From: Tunturiibacter gelidiferens
Lineage (GTDB): Bacteria > Acidobacteriota > Terriglobia > Terriglobales > Acidobacteriaceae
Assembly (NCBI RefSeq): GCF_013410115.1
Contig: NZ_JACCCV010000002.1
Location: forward strand, 1,922,001-1,986,000
DNA: 64,000 nt
Direction of reading: 5' to 3'
The translations under genes were made by a program, and so were the position numbers. Below the pieces are notes generated by a model. That model had not been told where the DNA came from, did not search any database, and saw nothing but the letters and a program-made list of their open reading frames with translations. Shown here piece by piece: positions 43,221 to 51,680 of this stretch (its first letter is position 1; the number at the start of each line of letters is the position of its first letter).

Positions 43221-43246
43221 GAAAAGGCGGGGTGATCGACCCCGCC
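43221..43246 (-). terminator. Rho-independent terminator of tkt
   Basis: On the - strand GGCGGGGT and ACCCCGCC (43226-43246 in all) form an eight-base stem with a five-base loop, followed by TTTTC. It lies seven bases after the tkt stop. Confidence 0.85.
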
Positions 43247-43253
43247 TCTCCAT

Positions 43254-45251
43254 TTACTTCTTTACCAGCTTCTTGGCATGATCGACCACGTTCGCAACGG
43301 TGAAGCCCAGCTTCTCGAAAGCGACCGCTCCCGGAGCCGAACCACCGAAGCGGTCCAACCCAATCACTCCTCCGTTGTGGCCGACGTACTTGTACCAACC
43401 CAGCGTCGCACCGGCTTCAACCGCCAGCTTCGGCGTGCTCTCCGGCATCAGCTTCGCTTTGTACTCGTCGCTCTGCTCGTCATAGACGTGGAAGCTTGGC
43501 ATCGAAACAACGGTCGCGTTGATCCCAATCCCCTTCAGTTCCTCAGCAGCCTTCGTGATAAGTCCAACCTCTGAGCCGGTCGCAATCAGAATCAAATCCT
43601 TGCCGTGCGAAACCACCTCATACGCTCCAAATCGCGCACCCGCGCGAGCGATCGTCGCATCGATCGTCGGCAGATCCTGACGCGACAGCGCCATAAAGCA
43701 CGGACTCTTTCGCTCCAGCGCAAGCTGCCAGCACGCCGCCGTCTCATTCGCATCCGCCGGGCGGAAGTCGGTGAGGTGCGGGATAGCACGAAGACTCATC
43801 AGCTGCTCAACCGGCTGGTGCGTCGGTCCATCTTCGCCCAGTCCAATCGAATCGTGCGTGAAGATGAACAGCGAGTGAAGGCCCATCAGGGCAGCCAGAC
43901 GCAGCGCATTACGGCAGTAGTCCGAGAACGTAAAGAACGTCGACCCAAACGGAATCAGCCCGCCGTGCGCCGCCATGCCATTCACCATCGCGCACATGCC
44001 AAACTCGCGCACGCCGAAGAACACATTGCGTCCAGCCGGGTCCACGTGAAAGCTCGGTGAATCTTTGAAGATCGTCTTGGTCGAAGCAGTCAGGTCCGCC
44101 GCGCCGCCAAACAACTCCGGAACCACGTTCTCAATCGCCTGCATCACCGCCTGCCCGGCGTTTCGAGTTGCCATCGGCTTCTCAGTCGGGAAGGTTGGGA
44201 TCTTTTTCTCCCAACCATCGGCGAGCTTTGCCTTGATCGTACGGTCGAACTGTGCCGCCGGCTCGGGATAAGCCTTGGCGTACTCTTCAAACTCCGCCGT
44301 CCACGAAGCATGCAGATCCTTGCCCCGCAGCTTGATCGTGTCCCAGTTCTTGCGAGCCTCATCGGGAACGTAGAAGCTCTTATCCTCAGGCCAGCCCAGG
44401 TTCTTCTTCGTCTCCTTGGTCGCCTCCGGTCCAAGCGCCTCGCCATGCACCTTATTCGTGCCAGCCTTCGGGCTTCCATAACCGATCACGGTGCGCACGC
44501 GAATCAACGAGGGCTTCGACGTCTCCGCCTTGGCTGCAAGAATCGCCGCCTCAATCGCCACCAGGTCGTTGCCATCGGCTACATGCTGCACATGCCAGTG
44601 GTAAGCCTCGAACCGCTTCGTCACATCTTCCGTGAAAGAGAGCTCCGTCGGCCCATCGAGCGAGATCAGGTTGTCGTCATAAAGCACGATCAGCTTGCCC
44701 AGCGCCAACGTTCCCGCCAGCGAGCACGCCTCATGCGAGATGCCTTCCATCAGGTCGCCATCGCCGCAGAGTACATAGGTGTGGTGGTCGACGATGTTGT
44801 ACGTATCGCGGTTGTAGACCGCAGCCTGGTGCCGCTCCGCCGTCGCCATACCCACAGCCATCGCAAGACCCTGCCCCAGCGGACCCGTCGTCACCTCAAC
44901 ACCTGGAGCCTCGCCATACTCGGGGTGGCCGGGCGTATGCGAGCCCCACTGCCGGAACTGCTCCAGCTGCGAAATCGGCAAGTCGTACCCTGACAGATGC
45001 AGCGCACCATACAGCAGCGCCGATGCGTGCCCATTCGAAAGTACGAAACGATCCCGATCAATCCACTTCGGATCCGAAGGATCGTGCTTCATCAGCTTGT
45101 GATAGAGCAAATAAGCTATCGGAGCGCATCCCAGCGGAGCTCCGGGATGTCCGGACTTCGCCTTCTCCACGGCATCGACGGCGAGAAAGCGGAGGGCGTT
45201 GATGGAGATCTGGTCAATTTCTTGCTGCTTCGAATCCTGCTGTTCGCTCAT
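43254..45251 (-). CDS. tkt: Transketolase
   Basis: A thiamine diphosphate enzyme exchanging two-carbon units between sugar phosphates. It has 665 residues from ATG 45251, which has AAGGA five bases upstream. Motifs are KSGHPGAPLGCAPIAYLLY, the cofactor motif GDGDLMEGISHEACSLAG...DDN, ATRNAGQAVMQAIENVVPELFGG, FTHDSIGLGEDGPTHQPVEQL and RPADANETAACW. It completes, with rpe at the window start, the non-oxidative pentose phosphate exchange. It stands between the GH15 gene and the SDR-HAD pair, with its own terminator. Confidence 0.96.
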   Translation of the reverse strand: MSEQQDSKQQEIDQISINALRFLAVDAVEKAKSGHPGAPLGCAPIAYLLYHKLMKHDPSDPKWIDRDRFVLSNGHASALLYGALHLSGYDLPISQLEQFRQWGSHTPGHPEYGEAPGVEVTTGPLGQGLAMAVGMATAERHQAAVYNRDTYNIVDHHTYVLCGDGDLMEGISHEACSLAGTLALGKLIVLYDDNLISLDGPTELSFTEDVTKRFEAYHWHVQHVADGNDLVAIEAAILAAKAETSKPSLIRVRTVIGYGSPKAGTNKVHGEALGPEATKETKKNLGWPEDKSFYVPDEARKNWDTIKLRGKDLHASWTAEFEEYAKAYPEPAAQFDRTIKAKLADGWEKKIPTFPTEKPMATRNAGQAVMQAIENVVPELFGGAADLTASTKTIFKDSPSFHVDPAGRNVFFGVREFGMCAMVNGMAAHGGLIPFGSTFFTFSDYCRNALRLAALMGLHSLFIFTHDSIGLGEDGPTHQPVEQLMSLRAIPHLTDFRPADANETAACWQLALERKSPCFMALSRQDLPTIDATIARAGARFGAYEVVSHGKDLILIATGSEVGLITKAAEELKGIGINATVVSMPSFHVYDEQSDEYKAKLMPESTPKLAVEAGATLGWYKYVGHNGGVIGLDRFGGSAPGAVAFEKLGFTVANVVDHAKKLVKK

Positions 45252-45360
45252 GCTATTCCTTTGCTCTTTCAGGAGACTCGCGCGCCGTTTGCCGACGCTG
45301 AATCTGGAAGATTTGGTCAAACTCTAACAGTGTACTAGCGGGACCCGGCTCGCTGCATCC

Positions 45361-47817
45361 TCACACCTTGGTAGATGCCGGAACCGGATCGATGGAGACA
45401 TCAATATTTCGCCCCAGCCAGCGATCCTGCTGTCCCTCCACCGGCCATGCGAGGGTAAACGTAATCTTGCCTACCTGACCCGCGCCCGTCGGAATATCCA
45501 CAAACGATCCCGAATATCCAACCGACCGCGACTCAAGACTAAGCGTCGTAGCCCAGTTGTCATAGGTATAGACGACACGAAAATGCTCCCGATCGACAAT
45601 GCGAAGCGTATGTCCCGAGTAGAGCGAGCGAATCGGCCGCCCCGGCTCAAAGATCTCGATATGGTTCGTAAACGAGCGCTTCTCCTTCACGACAGCATAA
45701 CGATCTTCTACCGCCTGAATCCGGTCAAACACCCGGCCATCAGCCGCCGAGCGCAGCAGCTTCAGGTACTCCGCATGCGCCCAAACCAGCGGCTGCGCCG
45801 AGCCCGCCGACCGCCCGCGATACATCCCACGCGAAGGAATATCGTCATAGTCCCAGACCTGCTCCGGAAGCATCCCTCCAACGGAACTAAACTGTTCAAT
45901 CGCCTTGACGTACTTGCTGAAGTCGTTCCCCGCGCAGAGCTCGTAGTGGCCTCTTTCGCCCGTCAGAATCGGCCATGCGCGACCCTGCCCCGAGCCGTCA
46001 TACGGCCCCCCATCCTTCTTTTGTCCATACCCGTCATGGTTGTATCGCCGCCACGAATCCCCAAACGGCGTCTCGATCTTCAAACAGTGATCGACAACCT
46101 TCAGCGAATCGACGATCAAAGGATCATCAGCACGTCGAATCCCATAGCGCACCAGCTCCAGAAATCCTCCATCGATCACCTCGCGAGCCTCGAACACATT
46201 CCTCTCCCCCGGCTCGCGATTATTAATTCGAATCATCCCGGGCGGCAGACTGTCGTCATGAAACGGCTCACCTTTGGCTGGCGGACGAATCCGCATGTAG
46301 TGATACTTCACATCCGGGTGCAACACGCCTTCAGTCGTAGTCGTCCACTCATCCAGGTGCGACTCAATCCAGTCCGCATACGTCTCCAGATAGTTCGCCA
46401 GTTCCACTGACTCCCGCGAACGAGCAATATCCGCCGCGCAGATCAACCCCGAGATCACCGCCGCCAGCGTCGACGGCGAATACCCGGCCGCCTCTTCCCA
46501 CCGCTCCTGCTGCGTCACCGGAGCATACCGCACCAGAAACGCCGCCGCCCGCTCCACGAACGGAAACACATCGAAGCTCCCCAGCCCATCCTGCTTCCAA
46601 AGCCGCCACGCCAGAATGATCGGAAACGCCACCTCATCCAGCTGAATCCCCGTCCAGTAAGGAGTCCCGTCGATCCAGAAGTTCTGCGCAAAGCTCCCAT
46701 CCGGCTTCTGCGTGCAAGCCAGATAAACCAGCGCCCGGAGAGCCGTATCTGTCCTTCCACACGCCAACAGCGCGCTCGCAGTCTGCACCATATCCCGAGT
46801 CCACACCAGGTGATACCCACCTAAATCCGAGTCACCCTTCGACGCTCCCCACGGCACCGAAGCGGACGCAATAAACGCGCCCGAGTATGTCTTGTCCTCA
46901 TGCGTCAACAGCACATTCTGGCTGATCCGCATCAGCCTCCCACCGTCCGTCGAGACCGCCGCCAAACCAATCGGCGGGTTCACCCTCTGCCACTGATCCA
47001 CGAACCGTTTCTGGTGCAACTCATAAGGCGAAGCCAGCGTCTGCATCATCTGCGCGATCGCCGCATGATGCCCATCCCCAAACGAAATCGCTACCGTGAA
47101 CTCACGATTCTGCGAAATATCGATCTCTCCCATCAACGCAAGATTGCCATCCAGAGCCTGCCCAAACTGCCAGCTCATCCGCATATCCTGAACCAGATTC
47201 TGGTACCCATCACTGGTCCCGACATAGCCGCACGAAGACCGTACAAACCCGCAGTCCGCGCCAAACGCCAGCGAAGTCTCGCCCTTCCAAGCCAACAAAC
47301 AGCGCTGACCCGCCACATCGATCGACCGCGCCGAGTTCCCCGCTCCACCGCCGTTCAAATGCGGCGCCAGCAGCGCATAGCACTTCAGCCGCGACAGAAC
47401 GTCCTCATCCCCGGTTATCTTCACGTTCATCAACACCACAGGATGATGCGGATCACAGATGAACTCCTTGGTCACCGTATAACGTCCATCCAGATCGCTG
47501 GCCACCACCCGGACCGCGGGAGCAGCCGCATCGATGTAATGAAAGTCGTACTCAAAACTGCGCTTCTCCTCATGCACAAAGGTCTCGCCATCGCTGAACA
47601 GCAACTCCATATCGCGGGTCTGCGGGCGATCGATCGTCGGGTAGTAAATCTCGTTCAACGTCCCATGCGAGACCGTAAACCACACTCGGCTCGAAGCCGC
47701 ATACGCTGTCGAAACAGCGTCTTTTTCGCTCGAGGTCCAGCGCGGTTCCAGCCCAGGAGCGCCAAAGGCAGCTCCATCATCGTCAAGCCAGCGGTAAGAA
47801 GCAGTGAGGTCGTTCAT
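45361..47817 (-). CDS. Glucoamylase-like glycoside hydrolase family 15
   Basis: 818 residues with an N-terminal beta-sandwich domain (about 1-290) and a C-terminal alpha/alpha barrel, the layout of prokaryotic glucoamylases. It releases glucose from the ends of starch, maltodextrin or related glucans. Landmarks are GGYHLVWTRDMVQTASALLA, QKPDGSFAQNFWIDG, the catalytic Glu region RWEEAAGYSPSTLAAVI and MLPEQVWDYDDIPSRGM with the second Glu. No signal peptide is seen, so it may work on internal glucans. It is upstream of tkt and could feed glk. Confidence 0.92.
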   Translation of the reverse strand: MNDLTASYRWLDDDGAAFGAPGLEPRWTSSEKDAVSTAYAASSRVWFTVSHGTLNEIYYPTIDRPQTRDMELLFSDGETFVHEEKRSFEYDFHYIDAAAPAVRVVASDLDGRYTVTKEFICDPHHPVVLMNVKITGDEDVLSRLKCYALLAPHLNGGGAGNSARSIDVAGQRCLLAWKGETSLAFGADCGFVRSSCGYVGTSDGYQNLVQDMRMSWQFGQALDGNLALMGEIDISQNREFTVAISFGDGHHAAIAQMMQTLASPYELHQKRFVDQWQRVNPPIGLAAVSTDGGRLMRISQNVLLTHEDKTYSGAFIASASVPWGASKGDSDLGGYHLVWTRDMVQTASALLACGRTDTALRALVYLACTQKPDGSFAQNFWIDGTPYWTGIQLDEVAFPIILAWRLWKQDGLGSFDVFPFVERAAAFLVRYAPVTQQERWEEAAGYSPSTLAAVISGLICAADIARSRESVELANYLETYADWIESHLDEWTTTTEGVLHPDVKYHYMRIRPPAKGEPFHDDSLPPGMIRINNREPGERNVFEAREVIDGGFLELVRYGIRRADDPLIVDSLKVVDHCLKIETPFGDSWRRYNHDGYGQKKDGGPYDGSGQGRAWPILTGERGHYELCAGNDFSKYVKAIEQFSSVGGMLPEQVWDYDDIPSRGMYRGRSAGSAQPLVWAHAEYLKLLRSAADGRVFDRIQAVEDRYAVVKEKRSFTNHIEIFEPGRPIRSLYSGHTLRIVDREHFRVVYTYDNWATTLSLESRSVGYSGSFVDIPTGAGQVGKITFTLAWPVEGQQDRWLGRNIDVSIDPVPASTKV

Positions 47818-47965
47818 TGGTTCTTATTAGAGCGCAAAACTCCGCACTCGGTTACATCCCTCCGTCAAAGAGCGATGAATCCGCAGGTAAGTTATGATTC
47901 CTGAGGTTGGGACGACTCGCCCAGGTGCATCGCGCACCGCCCGGACAGCATCGAACTCACTCAGG

Positions 47966-47986
47966 CAGTCAGGATCCTCCTGACTG
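47966..47986 (+). promoter_or_regulatory. Perfect hairpin in the sodA leader
   Basis: CAGTCAGGA (47966-47974) pairs without mismatch with TCCTGACTG (47978-47986) around a three-base loop, 29 bases before the sodA GTG. No T run follows, so it is not a simple terminator; it could be a protein-binding palindrome or an RNA leader structure. Confidence 0.5.
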
Positions 47987-48015
47987 ACAAAACGAACGAC
48001 GACAGGAGAACTACT

Positions 48016-48633
48016 GTGGCCTACGAACTACCACCTTTGCCCTACGATTACGCGGCGCTTGAGCCCTTCATCGACGAAGCTACGATGAAGCTCCACCACG
48101 ACAAGCACCACCAGACCTACGTCACCAATCTGAACGGCGCGGTAGAGAAACATCCAGAGATCGGCAAGAAGTCTCCCGAGGAACTCCTCAAAGACCTCGC
48201 CAGCATCCCCGAGGACGTTCGCAAGGTTGTCCAGAACAACGGCGGCGGTCACGTCAACCACACCATGTTCTGGCAGATCATGAAGCCCAAGGGCGGCGGC
48301 GAACCCACCGGCGAGATCGCCGACCAGATCAAGAAGGACTTCGGATCGTTCGAAGACTTCAAGAAGCAGTTCAACGAGACCACCGCCAAGCAGTTCGGCT
48401 CAGGTTGGGGTTGGATCATCATCATCGGCGGAAAGCTCAGCATTGTCACCACTGCGAACCAGGACAACCCCCTCTCCCAGGGCCACTACCCCATCCTAGG
48501 CAACGACGTCTGGGAGCACGCCTACTACCTCAAATATCAGAACAAGCGCCCCGACTATCTCGCCGCCTGGTGGAACACCGTCAACTGGGACGAGATCAAC
48601 AAGCGCTTCGCAACCGCCAAGGCCCACAAGTAG
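48016..48633 (+). CDS. sodA: Superoxide dismutase, Mn/Fe type
   Basis: Converts superoxide to oxygen and hydrogen peroxide in the cytoplasm (no signal peptide). 205 residues. Metal ligands are His in MKLHHDKHHQTY, His in GGGHVNHTMFW, and Asp and His in DVWEHAYYLKYQN. GGHVNH and the Gln in NQDNPL point to the manganese type, though cambialistic enzymes look alike. The start is GTG 48016 with AGGAGA seven bases upstream. It is a single gene with a strong leader hairpin and a palindromic repeat after it. Confidence 0.96.
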   Translation: MAYELPPLPYDYAALEPFIDEATMKLHHDKHHQTYVTNLNGAVEKHPEIGKKSPEELLKDLASIPEDVRKVVQNNGGGHVNHTMFWQIMKPKGGGEPTGEIADQIKKDFGSFEDFKKQFNETTAKQFGSGWGWIIIIGGKLSIVTTANQDNPLSQGHYPILGNDVWEHAYYLKYQNKRPDYLAAWWNTVNWDEINKRFATAKAHK

Positions 48634-48639
48634 TCTCCT

Positions 48640-48742
48640 CCCGACCAACGGGAGGGCCGCCAACGCCAGTCGAGCCGAGACAAGGTATACAAGTCACGAA
48701 GTGACCGCCCCACGCGAAGTGGGCCCGTCCGGCAGGACGTCT
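48640..48742 (+). repeat. Half copy of palindromic intergenic repeat (family A)
   Basis: Contains CCGACCAACGGGAGG, GAGACAAGGTATACAAG, GTCACGAAGTGACCGCCC and CCGTCCGGCAGGACG. GTCAC-GAA-GTGAC forms a hairpin. This is the right half of the element at 61961-62179. It lies directly after sodA. Confidence 0.85.
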
Positions 48743-48821
48743 CTCCCACACAAAAGAACCGGTGCAACGCAGTTTTCGCGTTGCACCGGAGATCTAAAAG
48801 CCCGTCTTCAACTACGACGTG

Positions 48822-49889
48822 CTACCCCTTCGGCCCAGGACCAGGATCGGTTACGGCCGTCGGAGTGACCGTCTCGGTGCCGCTCCACGACCCCGTCCAG
48901 TTCGCATCTCCGCCGCCCGTCGCGCCGCTGATCACAAACCCCTTCCACGGCTGATTCCTGTTGTTGACGCCCTCAGGCGTTGCCGCATGGTCCCCGTTGC
49001 TCTCCCGGCATGCCGTGTGGTGCCCAGCCTTCACCTCTAGAAGATTCGAATCGGTCGCAATGCTGGAGTAGACCGCAGCACCCCACTTCCAATCTATCGA
49101 CATCCCCGGAGCACCCGTTGTATTGAACGTTCCGCTCCACGTGACGTTAATCCCCGCAGGTATCCCGCCCGACGGTACTGGAATCGCCACTCCGGTAAGA
49201 AAAATCTCATCATCTCCCTTGAGCGGAACCGTAGTGATCCACGTATTGGTCATCGTACTGAATGTCGTCGAACTGCAGGTCGCGGTCGGCGAGAAGGTTA
49301 TCTGAGCATTCGGGGCCGAGCTCGTAAACAGCGCCCCAGTCTCTACATCGACAATTCTGGAATTGGTAAAGGTGATGACGCCCCCAGTGCTGGGGATATT
49401 CTTCACTGTGAAGTTCGCGTTGAACCACACCGAATCGCCCGGCAAGAGCCGGTTTCCATTAAAGCTCGCCGTGTCGATCCCCTTGCCCGAGTTGGGCGGC
49501 GGCGGCGGAGCTCCGCAGGAGATGCTCGTCGGCGAAAACAGAATCGGTACCGTATTGTGCCCCACCAGGCTCGCAGTGCCGGTGAAGTTGTAAGTTCCGA
49601 TCAAAGCCGGGAACGAACCCCACACAGTCGCCTCGAAGGTGGTAGTCGAAGATGCAGTCAACGGAATAGTCCCGGTAATCGGAGCGCCGGAGTAGGGCGA
49701 CGTCTCGATCGTGTAGCTGATCTGATACTTCGTTCCCGGTGACAACTCCGAAGCCGCAACAGAAAAGCTGAAGGCGTTGCAGGTGACCGTTACGTTAGCA
49801 GTGTCTACGTGATTCGCTAAAACGGGAGTCGCACATAAAAGAATGAGACCCAAAGTTGTGCCGAATGCAGTTCGAAATCTCTGAAACAT
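48822..49889 (-). CDS. Secreted protein of unknown function
   Basis: 355 residues with a signal peptide (about 1-25, ending VLANH) and a Ser/Thr/Gly-rich body suggesting beta-sandwich domains: one before and one after a PPPPPNSGKG linker near 135. The C-terminal 60 residues are Gly/Trp/Thr-rich (DANWTGSWSGTETVTPT). No enzymatic motif, no C-terminal sorting signal and no lipobox are seen. ATG 49889 is preferred because AGAGAGGG lies seven bases upstream. Similar secreted proteins with low-complexity linkers are frequent in soil acidobacteria; the role is unknown. Confidence 0.7.
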   Translation of the reverse strand: MFQRFRTAFGTTLGLILLCATPVLANHVDTANVTVTCNAFSFSVAASELSPGTKYQISYTIETSPYSGAPITGTIPLTASSTTTFEATVWGSFPALIGTYNFTGTASLVGHNTVPILFSPTSISCGAPPPPPNSGKGIDTASFNGNRLLPGDSVWFNANFTVKNIPSTGGVITFTNSRIVDVETGALFTSSAPNAQITFSPTATCSSTTFSTMTNTWITTVPLKGDDEIFLTGVAIPVPSGGIPAGINVTWSGTFNTTGAPGMSIDWKWGAAVYSSIATDSNLLEVKAGHHTACRESNGDHAATPEGVNNRNQPWKGFVISGATGGGDANWTGSWSGTETVTPTAVTDPGPGPKG

Positions 49890-50286
49890 AATCACGCCCT
49901 CTCTTGACTGGCTTCACGAACTTCACTTCAGGGAGGCTGGCCTCGAGAGCCTCTTAACAGGTACAGCGTGGCTTATTCTCAAGTCCTAAACTTTTCAATG
50001 CGACAGAAGACACGTCCAACTATGCAGTCACCCAGTAGTAACTGCACTACAACTTTATGGTGATTACTAACCAGTGAGGCTGCTCCCTTACCCACCCGTC
50101 ATAATTGTCCGACGAGGACAAAATCCCTGTAGAGAAGCCAGATACCAACGGCGCATCGGTTCACCCTCAGCCGCCCTAATCAAACCGCTTCGACCTCAAA
50201 TAACCGAATCGCCTCTTCCTGTACCATTCGTGCACGCATCTTCCGGACACTCAACAACCGTCAATCCCGCGAATCAGGATTCGCCC
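49890..50286. other. Intergenic spacer without recognisable gene
   Basis: About 400 bases between the divergent secreted-protein gene and the broken MFS gene. It should hold the promoter for the secreted protein, but I see no convincing -35/-10 pair, no repeat of the window families, and no RNA gene. Confidence 0.5.
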
Positions 50287-50822
50287 ATGCACACCCCGCC
50301 TTCGATCCCAAAGCAGGACACCGGCACACAATCTACCCATCGCGCAGACGTGCCGCTCTTCGATGCGCGCTAGCGTGCACCGTTCGTCATGGTCACCGCT
50401 CTGTTCTTCCTATGGGCGATGCCGAACAACCTCAACGATGTCCTGATCCGGCAGTTCATGAAGTCGTTCCAGATCTCCCGCCTGCAGGCAGGCCTCATTC
50501 AATCGGCCTTCTACTTCGGCTACTTCTGCGTCTCCATGCCTGCAGCCTTCGTCCTCCGCCGCTTCGGTTATCACATCGGACTCGTCTCCGGCCTGATGCT
50601 CTACTCCTTCGGTTGCTTTTTGTTCTGGCCCGCAGCCGAGATCAACCGCTACAGCTTTTTTCTCTTAGCTCTCTTCGTCATCGCCGCCGGTCTGGCTTTT
50701 CTCGAAACCGGCGCAGCCTCATTCGTCACCCAGCTGGGCGAACCCGAGACCTCCGAGCGAAGACTCAACTTCGCCCAGTCCTTCAACCCGCCCGGAACCA
50801 TCGCCGGCGCTCTCATCGGCCG
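50287..50822 (+). pseudogene. Broken FucP-type sugar MFS transporter
   Basis: From ATG 50287 the frame reads MHTPPSIPKQDTGTQ..., then stops at TAG 50371-50373 and continues in the same frame as RAPFVMVTALFFLWAMPNNLNDVLIRQ, the hallmark start of the L-fucose or glucose/galactose MFS permease group. Three membrane helices and ETGAASFVTQLG follow, up to NPPGTIAGALIG, after which homology ends near 50822. The remaining two thirds of a normal transporter (about 420 residues) are missing. It has both a premature stop and a truncation, so no function is expected. Confidence 0.88.
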
Positions 50823-50904
50823 ACCTGTTTCTTCAACGCCCGACCTGTTCCCCACCGCCCCGACCTTTTTCCCCATCGTGCGGACTGCTGGTTCAAGTTG
50901 GCGT

Positions 50905-50990
50905 CTCCGACAAGTGGCGCCCCGCAAGCGTCATCTCGACCGAAGTCGCGCGGTCCCATCGCGCGACGCAGTGGAGAGACCCCCGCATTT
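50905..50990 (+). repeat. CATCTCGACCGAAG-type interspersed repeat
   Basis: Contains CATCTCGACCGAAGTCGCG and, after a short palindrome GCGCGGTCCCATCGCGC, GCAGTGGAGAGACCCCCGCA. I recall near-identical CATCTCGACCGAAG...GTGGAGAGACCCC sequences as intergenic repeats in many acidobacterial genomes. It lies just past the truncation point of the MFS pseudogene. Confidence 0.6.
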
Positions 50991-51033
50991 CGTCCGTATC
51001 CCCACAGTTGCCGACCAACCCGAAAACCAATCC

Positions 51034-51156
51034 CTACCGCAATCCAGAGCGGCGTTCGCCAGGGTGAACTCTTCTATCTCGTGCCAGCACCACCAAAGCG
51101 CCGATCATTCCAAGAAACGGCAGCAGGAGAAAGATAAACACATAGATGTTCATCAT
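51034..51156 (-). CDS. Possible 40-residue single-pass membrane microprotein
   Basis: The frame reads MMNIYVFIFLLLPFLGMIG, then ALVVLARDRRVHPGERRSGLR and a TAG. It has one hydrophobic helix (3-25) with a positively charged C-terminal tail. GAGG lies six bases before the first ATG. It is divergent from marR and could share its operator region. No homologue is recognised; such an open frame could also be chance or a leftover next to the pseudogene. Confidence 0.4.
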   Translation of the reverse strand: MMNIYVFIFLLLPFLGMIGALVVLARDRRVHPGERRSGLR

Positions 51157-51231
51157 TTGACACCTCTTCGACCCAACAGCCAGAGCCCCGCGGAACTGCT
51201 CAACAAGACCGCCGGACTCTGCCGTAGATCA

Positions 51232-51246
51232 TATCGTGTTACGATA
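51232..51246. promoter_or_regulatory. Probable MarR operator
   Basis: The perfect inverted repeat TATCGT-GTT-ACGATA ends five bases before the marR ATG. Length and symmetry fit a MarR-dimer site. Its place between marR and the divergent microprotein frame would allow control of both. Confidence 0.65.
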
Positions 51247-51251
51247 CTCTT

Positions 51252-51680
51252 ATGGCCAAACCGTTGTCCAGAAAAACCGATCGCAACGAGATTCAGCTGC
51301 TGGCCAAGTTTCGATCCGAAATTCGACACTTCCTCCAGTTCAGCGAACAAGCCGCCACCGCAGCCGGCCTCCAGCCGCAACAGCACCAGCTCATGTTGCA
51401 GATCGCCGGAGCTCCCGACGACACCCTCGTCACCATCTCCCACATCGCCGAGGTGATGGGCCTGCGACACCACACCGTCGTCGAGCTCAGCAAACGGTGC
51501 GAGCTGGCAGGTCTGGTGCGACGAACCCACGATCAGAACGACCGCAGGTGGGTGGTGCTCGAACTCACCGCGCAGGGTCAGGAGGCGCTTCGTCAGCTCT
51601 CTGAGGCCCATGCCCAACAACTACGCGAACTGGCCCCCAGCCTTATCCAGGCCCTCACCCGCATCCGCAACACAAAATGA
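51252..51680 (+). CDS. MarR-family transcriptional regulator
   Basis: A 142-residue winged-helix dimer protein: LQPQQHQLMLQIAG, VTISHIAEVMGLRHHTVVELSKRCELAGLVRRTHDQNDRRWVVLELTAQGQEAL with recognition helix and wing, then a C-terminal dimer helix. No redox Cys is present, so not an OhrR-type sensor. Its stop overlaps the clcA-like start by ATGA, so the two are co-translated, suggesting that it controls the channel gene. A matching palindrome lies immediately upstream. Confidence 0.92.
   Translation: MAKPLSRKTDRNEIQLLAKFRSEIRHFLQFSEQAATAAGLQPQQHQLMLQIAGAPDDTLVTISHIAEVMGLRHHTVVELSKRCELAGLVRRTHDQNDRRWVVLELTAQGQEALRQLSEAHAQQLRELAPSLIQALTRIRNTK

Noticed and set aside
50074..50373. 99-codon frame before the MFS relic read as a separate gene
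   Set aside because: Its last 28 codons are the N-terminus of the transporter up to the premature TAG; the rest lacks coding features.
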